64,000 nucleotides of DNA from Miscanthus floridulus (taxonomy: Eukaryota > Streptophyta > Magnoliopsida > Poales > Poaceae). The position numbers were made by a program, and so were the translations under genes. The stretch's first letter is position 1, and every line of letters begins with the position of its first letter. The notes below the pieces were generated by a model that saw only the letters and a program-made list of their open reading frames with translations, was not told the DNA's origin and did no database searches. Below, in pieces: positions 47,633 through 56,458 of the stretch. The DNA lies in NCBI RefSeq assembly GCF_019320115.1, contig NC_089591.1, positions 24,282,502 to 24,346,501 on the forward strand, written 5' to 3'.

Positions 47633-48200
47633 GTGAATATTTTTTTTTAATTTTAATACTTTTTGTAAACTAATTCTAAATCTAACACCGTCGGTTTTTA
47701 TTTTTTAAAACTAACACTTTTGGTCGCACCTATTGCCCTGGCACGGCCAAATGCCTGTGCCGCGCCATGCATAGTGGCGCGGCAGTGAGCTGACGTGACG
47801 ATGACCAAAATCCCTGACCACTGACGTAGGCAGGGCCTGCCGCACCACCGATCTTAGCGCGATAGTGCCGCGCCATCCATCACGACGCGACAAGGATCGA
47901 CTTGAATGCCTGTGACTGTAAGCCTGCAACACTACTGAAACAACAGCAGAAGTGAATGACGATGGCCCATCGCTATTGGAGACGAAGACCATCGTATCAC
48001 AGCTTGACCTTGACGTCACCGTACCTTTTGGTTTTTTATCCATCCACTTTTTTACCGTCAGTACGGTGAGGTCATGGTACTACAGCACGCATCAGAGTAG
48101 TACTAGTTTATTTGTTTTTTCTCCATTCTCAAATCAGTGAATCATCTCTTAAAAGCCAAATGTCACTAAGTTGCTAGCTAGATTAAATAAATGTAATATT

Positions 48201-48351
48201 CGCTCAGTTCGTTGGTCTGAACTGAAAAGTTCAGCCAGCTGGTTCCCCTCTCATTGCACTGTTTATTAAACCAGCCAATAGTGTTTCTCTCTCACAACAA
48301 TTTAGTCGGAACAGTGTTTTTTAGCCAAGTTTCAGACCAGCGAACGGGGCC
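48201..48351. mobile_element. MITE, probably hAT-type
   Basis: Terminal inverted repeats GTTCGTTGGTCTGAA (48207-48221) and TTCAGACCAGCGAAC (48331-48345) match at 14 of 15 positions. The outer GGGGCC at the right resembles a common grass MITE. Target duplication not identified. Confidence 0.7.
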
Positions 48352-48868
48352 ATTATCTCATCCATTTAGACATTTAGCATTTGCCCCAGACAAAGAGGTA
48401 AAAACAATTGCTAGTCTTTTTATGTCGATAATGAGGACCTTTATAAACTTTTATATATTTTTGTCATCCTATGCCTCGACGGATTGGCCCCTCTATATAT
48501 GGATCCTGACTCCGTCCCTGACAAGAAGCTATGCCAAATTAACTATAAATATGACAAATAATATATCAGCTTCTAAACAAAAAAACGTGTACTCTCTTTG
48601 TCAAAAAAAATACAATTATAGCTTTGAACCTGTTTTTTTTAGGGAGCAGAGCCGATGAGCAAATAATGCACATGGCAAGCAAGCAGGCACACCAATACAT
48701 CATCATCCACTGCGTCAACGTGCGTCAACTGCCAGACATATGGTCATCATATGGCATCGACAGAGTTTCCAGTGTTCACGCGCTCTCCTGTGCCTCCCTG
48801 TTCACAGTGAGAATGACCATAAAATTGTGAGAAACGATGTGTGATTTAATTATATCCTACAAAACAAG

Positions 48869-49193
48869 ACCTTTTTAGTTTCTCTCCTAAAGTTACTCTC
48901 TATTACATCAAATATTTGGATACATGAAATATTAAATATAGACTAAAAAATAACTAATTATACAGTTTATGACTAATTAACGAGATAAATCTTTTAAGTC
49001 TAATTAGTCTATTATTCGACAATTGGGTGCTATAGTAACACATATGCTAACGACGGATTAATTAGGCTTAATAAATTCGTCTCATGGATGAGTGACGGAT
49101 TCTGTAATTTATTTTTTTATTAGTATCCAAACACCCCATATGACACTTCCTGTGACATGACATCCCAAAATTTTACACATGAAAAACAAGGCC
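48869..49193. mobile_element. MITE-like unit with AATTAGGCTTAATAAATTCG
   Basis: Carries TAATTAGTCTATTATTCGACA and GACGGATTAATTAGGC blocks typical of a very common grass MITE. Ends GACCTTTTTAGTT and (complement) GGCCTTGTTTTTC are imperfect inverted repeats. Superfamily not decided. Confidence 0.55.
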
Positions 49194-49296
49194 TAAAGCT
49201 AGTAGACATATAAACGTGCAGCTCTGATCACACGGCCAGCAGGTCCAGCAAACGCAGTGTCAGGGTGGATACCGCCGCAGCACTAGGCATGAGCCA

Positions 49297-49542
49297 GGCT
49301 GTGTTTAGTTGCAGGAATTTGGATTTTGGAGTTATTATAGCATGTTCATTTTTATTTGGCAAATAGTGTTCAAACATGGACTAATTAGGCTCAAAACGTT
49401 CGTCTCGTAATTTCCCACCAAACTGTGCAATTAGTTTTTCTTTTCGTCTACATTTAATGCTCCATACACGGGCCGCAAACATTCGATGTGACAGGTAGTG
49501 TAGCAACTTTTTGGAAGTTAGGGTGAAACTGAACAAGAGCCC
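49297..49542. mobile_element. MITE-like unit with TGTTTAGTT ends
   Basis: Left GGCTGTGTTTAGTT and right (complement) GGCTCTTGTTCAGTTT are imperfect inverted repeats. The interior has GGACTAATTAGGCTCAAAA, TCGTCTCGTAATTT and ATTCGATGTGACAGG, as in a widespread grass MITE of about 240 bp. Confidence 0.6.
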
Positions 49543-49843
49543 AGTGGATGTGTACTGTAGACCTCGTAGACAGAGCCATGTGGCATCGACAGAAATGACA
49601 GTGGCCACGGAGACTCACTCTCCTAAAAAGTTGTGAAGTTTTTCATAAATCAAATATACAAAAACGATCATGGATATTTTGAGAAAAATGTGTTGCACTA
49701 ATTTACCGTCGGTACCTTTTGGAATTTAAACAAGGCCTAAGATTTGGAAGGGTGATGTGAAGCTACTGGCAAACATCATCATCGCTGCGTGCTTTTCAGG
49801 CCCGTCAGCGAGGCCGCATAGAGCAACCGAGCGGTCTCTTTCG

Positions 49844-50650
49844 GCATATGTCGTGTGGTCTGGAATCTCCAGGATAGGTTTAATCGGTTCGAATCATCGT
49901 TGCTCCTCGGTTATAGAGACTCAACTCTCTGTTCATCATCATAGTTAATAAATGAAACTTGAGCTGGATATAAGGAAGAGTTTGATATGAAGTTCATGAT
50001 CTCATTACGGATCATGGCAGATTCATATATGGTTCTTATAAAGTTTTAAATGTTGAAATAAAGAATTTTATTAAAGAGCTTTTACGCAAAAGAACTTTGA
50101 GTATTGCTAAAGCCATACCTTGAATCCCTGAGCTTGCATTCCTATATTCTATCAATTTTATTTTGGTTAAGTCTTGTTGAGTACTTTTATACTCAGGGTT
50201 CATTGACCCTTGTTGCAGGTGAGCCTCATGGGCAGGTCTGTCTTGGACCGTGCTGCATGACTGTTGTTTTAATCGATGATGCCGAGTAAATGTGTGACCC
50301 TTGGGCAGGGTACTTATATTGTGTGTTTGTATTATGTTACTAATGCCACTCCACTACTATGGTTTGTAATATTTATCGAACTTTGTTTGTAACGTTTGAA
50401 ACAACTGGTTTGTAAACTAGGTTATTGTAAGACTTCCGCTATATTACTCTGATGTATCTATTTGAATAAACTATTGTAATACTGCATTGACTCTGTAATG
50501 GGATCCTGCTCGAAAATCATGGATGATTCGGGGTTCCCGTGGACACCCGACAGCCTTCTTAAGTTACCGGGAACATATGCATAGTCGTCAGAGGTCATTG
50601 GACAATGACAGATGCATGTGGGACCCTATAATTTAGGAGGTTCTGCCACA
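49844..50650 (+). repeat. 5' LTR of Tekay-P, last 0.8 kb only
   Basis: Matches 58765-59571 almost base for base (GCATATGTCGTGTGGTCTGG to TTCTGCCACA). The first 2.3 kb of the LTR is missing, so the element has lost most of its upstream promoter region and its left target site. Confidence 0.9.
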
Positions 50651-50653
50651 GAG

Positions 50654-50665
50654 TGGTATCAGAGC
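50654..50665 (+). other. Primer binding site of Tekay-P
   Basis: TGGTATCAGAGC, three bases after the LTR end, is complementary to the 3' end of plant initiator-Met tRNA. It is the standard primer site for this type of element. Confidence 0.92.
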
Positions 50666-51055
50666 GATCGTTACAAAGTCTTTGTTGTATTGTTTTACAA
50701 AAACTTCAAAATGATTTGGGACAAATAAACATAACTTGTTAATTTGGTCCAAATTGCTTCTGGCTTATCTTATTTCATTCTCACCATTTCTTATTTGATT
50801 AAAAAGGTTTTGTGTGGTGGAGTAGTAATCTTATTATGCCCTATATAATAACAACTATTGTTTTTGTACTTTATAAGCTTTGATGTTTTTGTTCGTAAGA
50901 ATGATTCATGCATCATGATTAAGCCACTTGTTACTTACTTTCCCTCTTAGTCTGGAGTTAAGTAGTGAGTCTGGGTTAAATAGTGTAATCCATCGTGGCT
51001 GCTATTGAGACTTGTATCAGATTGTCTTATTTGGATTAATTTTGCTTCCTACAGT

Positions 51056-51626
51056 ATGGCTCGTACCAAGATAACGCCCCATAAGTCCGTTGGACCCAAA
51101 GGAGTTCCTCAGTCATCCAGCTTGCCCCTAGGAGTGACGGTGCTAGCAGTAGCAGCTCTAGGCCTGATCCCCAGGCAGAGATATAGAGGCTTTCAGCAGA
51201 GTTAGCATAGGCTACTAGAGATAGGGCTATGGATGCCATCCATGTGGGTGAGTTACAGGATAAATTGAGGTGTCTCACCACCGCTCATAAGAACTGCGAG
51301 CGTATGTTAGTTCGTATGGTGGAAGGAAGAAATGAAGCTTGGCATAGAGAAGATGTAGCTAGAGCCCGAGCTCCTGTGTTAGAGTTCTATGTAGAAGACT
51401 TAGAAGAATATTCTACCAATCTGCATGAAGAAGTCCATAGGCTAAACAATCTTTTGGATCCAAATCATGAACCTTAGGCAGATGCAATGGACCCAGGTGT
51501 CATCATTGCAGATGATGATGAACTTGAAGAGGAAGAAGAAGAAGATCTAGAAGAATTAGTGATGGTCCATGAAAGTGATAATGAAGGCGGAATTGTTTCC
51601 GGAATGGATACCGATCATGAGGTTTG
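51056..51626 (+). pseudogene. Extra reading frame upstream of gag in Tekay-P, with histone H3-like start
   Basis: The ATG at 51056 follows an acceptor-like TTTTGCTTCCTACAG by one base. The protein starts MARTKITPHKSVGPK, which matches the histone H3 tail at 9 of 14 positions, including Lys4, Lys9-Ser10 and Lys14. After a one-base shift near 51120, a Ser-rich linker (DGASSSSSRPDPQAE) leads to a coiled coil (51208-51470: RDRAMDAIHVGELQDKL, EEVHRLNNLLDPNHEP) and an acidic tail (DDDELEEEEEEDLEEL), with a stop at 51624-51626. Stops at 51184, 51208 and 51475 are TAG at likely Gln codons. The C-terminal half corresponds to the upstream frame of Tekay-M, but that copy has a different N-terminus. Function unknown. 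Confidence 0.7.
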
Positions 51627-51772
51627 AGGTGATCGAGGAGAAGAGTAGAGTTGTAAAATATTGAGTTCTAGTTTAGTTGGGTTGTCTTGCTTAAGTTCGA
51701 ACTTGTGTTTAAATAAGTGGAACCCGTGTAATGTGTTTGCAGTCAGCTCTTTTAATAGTTCAATAAAGGCTT

Positions 51773-52843
51773 ATGAGTAAAGTTTGGTTTGTCATGAACA
51801 GATGCATTGTACTTGGGGTTTCGACTATTCCTGGTACTTCACAAGATGAGGATGGTATTCCTGATCCGCCACCAGTTCCACCAAATTTGGCTAATGCTAT
51901 TGTAGCACTAGTCAATGTGACTGTCGATAATGCCCGATTGCTTCGGGAGTTAGCTCAAAGTAATCAGAACATGATGCAAGGGAACTATGGTCGCAATCAT
52001 CACAGGCAAGAAGTTACGTATGTTGATTTCACCGATACAAGACCACTAGTGTTCACCAAGGCTAACGAACCACTGGAAGCTGATGATTGGCTTCGTACCA
52101 TGGAGCAGAAGTTTGACCTCATTCCATGCACGGAGTTCTAGAAGCCTGTTTTTGTTGCTCAATAGCTTAGAGGTGCAGCAGGTGCTTGGTGGGCAAATCT
52201 TGTGGCTATGCAACCATCCGGTGTTCAGTTAACTTGGGCAGAGTTCCACACTACTTCCGTGCCCATTATATTCTAGAGGGAGTTATGGCCATGAAGCTTG
52301 ATGAGTTTCTTGCTTTGAAGCAAGGTGATCAAACAGTCATGGAGTATGTGGGCAAGTTCAATCACCTTTCACAGTACGCACCTGAGCATGTTAACATAGA
52401 TGCTAAGAAGAAGAAGTGGTTCATGCAGGGTCTAAATACCAAACTTTAGACAATGATGACTACCAGCACCAATGTCACTTATCATGAGATAGTCAACATT
52501 GCTATTGCTTTGGAGGAGAAATATCGGCAACATAAGGAGATTAAGAAGAAAAAGAGTGTGCCATCTGGATCTTTTAGTGGTAATCAAAAGAGACAGAAAA
52601 TAATCTATCATCTAGTGAATCACTATCGTCCTCCTTATCGTCCGCCGTAGTTCCAAGCTGGTCAATGACAAAATGCCAGTCCTGCTATAACTAACCAGAA
52701 CTCTCAACAGTCAAATGTTCCTAGTGTTCATGCTCCAACACCCCAAGGCCATCATTACCCATGTTTCAATTGTGGGAAGTTAGGTCATTTCTCCAGGGAA
52801 TGTCCATATCCTAAGCAGTATAATCCAAATTTTTAGAAGGCTC
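51773..52843 (+). pseudogene. gag: Tekay-P gag, with zinc knuckle
   Basis: Starts at about 51773, with DGIPDPPPVPPNLANAIVAL, then YVDFTDTRPLVFTKANEPLE, DDWLRTMEQKFDLI, LRGAAGAWWANLVAM and HYFRAHYILEGVMAMKLDEF, then YVGKFNHLSQYAPEHVN. The zinc knuckle CFNCGKLGHFSRECP lies at about 52762-52806. Frame breaks: stops at 52139, 52163, 52447, 52648, 52666 and 52834, mostly TAG where Gln is expected, and a shift near 52240. Gag would assemble the particle in the cytoplasm. Confidence 0.88.
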
Positions 52844-53564
52844 CTGGAAATCAACAACAGGGTCAAGCCCAGAACAAGAACAACAACCAAAATGCTCAGA
52901 AGGGCAAAGATGAAAAGAAGACAGGGTGGGTTTTCTATATTCAGGCTAGGGAGATTCTAGAAGGGGAGCCCGTGATGCTGGGTATGTTTCCTATCACCGA
53001 TCATCCTACAGTTATGCTTTTTTGATTCTGGTGCATCTCATACATTCATCAATAGAACCTTTGTCATAAAAGCATGAAATTCCAATTAGGGCAACAAAGG
53101 AAATTTTCTTTATACAGTCGCCCGGGGGACGTCTGTGTACTAAGGAAATGATGTACTAGGTACCCATAAACCTGGGTGGGCATATTTTTCCCACTACCAT
53201 GATTATTCTCAAGGATCAGGATATAGATGTGATCTTGGGAATGAATTGGATGTATCAGCATAAGGCTGTTATAGATGCTTTGAATAGGATAATAAGGTTG
53301 AGTTTGCCAGATAGTAATTCTCAGCTTCTTATCCAACTTCCAACCTTAAGGAGATCAGTGGAAAAAGTTTGTGCAATTTCCATCAAGGAGGTTAGAGATA
53401 TCCCAGTAGTTTGTGAATTCCCTGATGTTTTTCCTAAAGATTTACCAAGTCTACCACCAGATATGGATGTTCAGTTTAACATAGAGTTAAAACCTAGAAC
53501 AGCTCCGATCTCTCAGAGAGCTTATAGGATGCCTCCAAAGGAATTAGCCGAGTTGAAGACATAG
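52844..53564 (+). pseudogene. Tekay-P protease and linker to RT
   Basis: Gln/Asn-rich linker, then the protease active site FDSGASHTFI (about 53021-53050). It is shifted out of frame by one extra T in a run of six. Later parts are TTMIILKDQDIDVILGMNWM (53190-53260), VVCEFPDVFPKDLPSLPPD and APISQRAYRMPPKELAELKT, ending at a TAG (53562) where Gln is expected. Protease would cleave the polyprotein inside the particle. Confidence 0.85.
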
Positions 53565-54290
53565 TTGCAAGAGTTGATTGATAAGGGGTTTATCCAACCT
53601 AGTTCCTCACCTTGGGGATGTCCTACAATTTTTGTGAAGAAGAAAGATGAGACCCTGAGGTTGTGTGTTGACTATCGTCCGTTGAATGAAGTGACAATTA
53701 AGAATAAGTATCCCTTACCTCAGATCGACTTACTTTTTGATCAACTAGCTGGAGCCAAAGTTTTCTCCAAGATATATTTGAGGTCAGGTTACCACCAAAT
53801 CAAAATTAAGCCTGAAGATATTCCCAAAATGGCATTTACCACAAGATATAGATTATATGAATACCTAGTAATGTCTTTTGGTTTGATGAATGCCCCAGCT
53901 CATTTCATGTATCTGATGAATTCGGTATTCATGCCTGAGCTAGACAAGTTTGTAGTGGTTTTTATTGATGACATCTTAGTATATTCCAAGAACAAGAAAG
54001 AACATGAGGAACATCTCAGAATAGTCCTAACACGTTTAAGAGAACATCAATTGTATGCTAAGTTCAGTAAGTGTGACTTCTGGCTGAAGGAAGTATAGTT
54101 TTTAGGACATGTCTTGTCAGCTGAAGGAGTTGCAGTAGATCCGAGCAAAGTTAAGGATGTACTAGATTGGAAACCGCCAACCACTAGTTCATTAGGTTTG
54201 GAGTTTTCTTGGAATGGCAGGTTATTACCGTCGTTTTATTCCAGATTTCTCTAGAGTATCCAAGTCTATCACTGGGTTGCTGAAGAACCA
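53565..54290 (+). pseudogene. Tekay-P reverse transcriptase
   Basis: Open for 177 codons: [80 protein letters not shown] and the catalytic [13 protein letters not shown] (FIDD at 53961-53972). The first catalytic Asp of the palm reads Tyr ([10 protein letters not shown]; Tekay-M has [10 protein letters not shown], codons TAT and GAT), so activity would be lost. A TAG at 54096 and a shift near 54197 break the connection to RNase H. Confidence 0.92.
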
Positions 54291-54790
54291 AGCCACATGT
54301 TGTCTGGTCATCTGATTGTGAAGAAGCCTTCCAGACTTTGAAGAGATTGTTAACCACTGCACCAGTATTAGCACAACCAGATATCGAGAAGTCGTTTGAA
54401 CGTTTATTGTGATGCTTCTTTTATTGGTATTGGATGTGTATTGATGTAAGAAGGCCGAGTCATTGCCTATGCTTCTAGACAACTTAAGCAACATGAAGAA
54501 CATTATCCAACTCATGATCTGGAGTTAGCAGCAGTTGTTCATGCTTTGAAGATTTGGCGGCATTACCTACTTGGTAATACTTGCCATATGTATACAGATT
54601 ACAAGAGTTTAAAGTATATCTTTACTCAATCAGAATTGAACATGCGACAAAGAAGATGGTTGGAATTGATTAAAGATTATGACTTGGAGGTACATTACCA
54701 TCCTGGTAAGGCAAATGTGGTTGCAGATGCTCTCAGTCATAAGAGTCATTGCAATTGTCTGGCCATAAAAACAATGGATCTAACTTTATG
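54291..54790 (+). pseudogene. Tekay-P RNase H domain
   Basis: After an out-of-frame start come [59 protein letters not shown] and [20 protein letters not shown]. Tekay-M has TDHKSLKY where this copy has TDYKSLKY (codon TAC at 54600), a change explained by C to T. A TAA at 54447 stands for an expected Gln. Confidence 0.87.
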
Positions 54791-55859
54791 TCAAGAGATG
54801 GAGAAGTTGAATGTGGAGGTAATTCAACAAGGTAGTTTGACCAATATAACTATTAAATCAACTATTCAAGACCAGATTATTGCCGCTCAGAAAGAAAACA
54901 AGGGTATAGCCCATATCAAGGAGAGAGTCAGGAATGGAAAAGCGGAATGCTTCAGCATAGATGATGAAGGTGTGCTATGGTTCAAGAATCGTCTTGTGGT
55001 ACCAAAGGTTCCTGAGTTGCGACAGTCAATTCTTGAAGAGGCACATGCTACTAGGTTATCTATTTATCCGGGAAGTAAGAAGATGTATCATGACTTGAAA
55101 CAAAGATTTTGGTGGACCAAAATGAAGATAGAGATTGCCCGGTATATAGCCAAGTGTGATACTTGTCAAAAAGTAAAGGCTATACATTTGAGGTCTGCTG
55201 GAGAATTATAGTCATTACCTATTCCAGCTTGGAAGTGGGAGGATATTAGTATGGACTTTATTGTTGGTCTACCCAAGACATCAAAGGGCTTTGACTCAAT
55301 ATGGGTTATTATAGATCGACTAACCAAGTCCGCACATTTTCTTCCAGTCCAGAGTACATATCCCACTATCCGATATGCCAAGATGTATTTAGCATGAATC
55401 ATGAGCCTACATGGAGTACCAAAGACTATAGTGTTAGATAGGGGTACACAGTTTGTCTCTAGCTTTTGGAAACAATTGCATGCTTCGATGGGTACCAAAC
55501 TCTTGCATAGTACAGCCTATCACCCACAGACTGATGGTCAGACTAAAAGGGTCAATCAAGTACTTGAAGATATGTTAAGATGTTGTGTCCTTAACTATTC
55601 CAATAAGTGGGATGAATGTTTGCCTTTGGCTAAGTTCTTATACAACAATAGTTATCAAGAGAGTATTAGGATGGCTCCGTTTGAAGCACTCTATGGTCGT
55701 AGATGCAGAACATCACTAAATTGGTCTGAACCCAGGGAAAGATGGTTCTTTGGAGTTGACCTGGTGAAAGAAATAGAAGAGAAGGTTAGGCAGATACAAA
55801 GTGATTTGAAGATAGCTCAGTCTCAATAAAAGAGTTATGCGGATAAACGACATAGACCA
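54791..55859 (+). pseudogene. Tekay-P integrase, zinc-binding and catalytic core
   Basis: Zinc region: [20 protein letters not shown] and CDTCQKVK. The second His is Tyr here (TAT, 55065-55067), while Tekay-M keeps SIHPGS. Core: [11 protein letters not shown] (first Asp), VLDRGTQFVSSFW (second Asp) and HPQTDGQTKRVNQ. The third catalytic residue should be Glu, as in TERVNQ of Tekay-M, but is Lys here (AAA, 55545-55547). Stops at 55209 (TAG), 55395 (TGA) and 55827 (TAA) fit Gln or Arg codons changed by C to T. Integrase could not have been active in this state. Confidence 0.92.
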
Positions 55860-56297
55860 TTGGTGTTTAACAAGGGAGATTTTTTATATCTGAAGGTATC
55901 ACCAATGAAGGGGGTTAACCGTTTCGGTGTTAAAGGCAAGTTGGCACCTCGTTATATTGGACCATTTCAAATTTTAGAGAGGTATGGAAAGGTGGCATAT
56001 CATTTGAAGTTACCAGAACATCTCTCAGCTGTGCATGATGTGTTCCATGTTTCTCAACTAAAGAAGTGTCTCCGAGTACCTGAGCAGAATGTTGAGGTTG
56101 AAGGAGTGGAACTTGAACCTGATTTGACCTATTCTGAATATCCTATCCGAGTTCTAGACCAGAAAGACCATGTCACACGAAGGAGAACAATCAAGTTCTA
56201 CAAGATACAATGGAATCAACATTCTGAAGAAGAAGCTACTTGGGAATCTGAAGATTACTTGCTAGAAAAGTTTTCGGAGTTTCTTGCGTCAATATAG
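55860..56297 (+). CDS. Tekay-P integrase C-terminus with chromodomain (fragment)
   Basis: Open from 55860 to a natural stop at 56297, 145 codons. FGVKGKLAPRYIGPFQILER is the GPY/F module (residues 22-41), followed by HLSAVHDVFHVSQLKKCL. Residues 94-140 form a chromodomain: YPIRVLDQKDHVTRRRTIKF, YKIQWNQHSEEEATWE, DYLLEKF. It keeps the Trp of the YxxxW strand and the ATWE motif. Chromodomains of this type direct integration by binding modified histones. This is the best preserved part of the gene, though the frame before it is closed by the stop at 55827. Confidence 0.85.
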   Translation: MVFNKGDFLYLKVSPMKGVNRFGVKGKLAPRYIGPFQILERYGKVAYHLKLPEHLSAVHDVFHVSQLKKCLRVPEQNVEVEGVELEPDLTYSEYPIRVLDQKDHVTRRRTIKFYKIQWNQHSEEEATWESEDYLLEKFSEFLASI

Positions 56298-56440
56298 AAT
56301 AATGTTAGTTGTGCTCTGTCATTACAAATCGTGTTTTGTAAAAGGACCCTAGCTATTTTATGGATAGGTTTTGTATGTGTTCGCTCGACACATTTCCTTT
56401 TCCATTACTTACCCTTGGACTTTAAATCTCGGGACGAGAT

Positions 56441-56458
56441 TTTTTTAGGGGGAAAGAT
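56441..56458 (+). other. Polypurine tract of Tekay-P
   Basis: TTTTTTAGGGGGAAAGAT directly before the 3' LTR start TGTAACACC. It is the primer site for plus-strand DNA synthesis. Confidence 0.85.

Larger units (their letters stand above)
47633..49843. other. MITE-rich island between two truncated Tekay LTRs
   Basis: No gene found. 47690-47900 is GC-rich with GCCGCGCCA repeats in both orientations. Three MITE-like units follow (48201-48351, 48869-49193, 49297-49542), and a piece ending AAACAAGGCC at 49738 resembles another MITE end. This may be the only sequence in the window close to the original non-LTR background. Confidence 0.55.
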
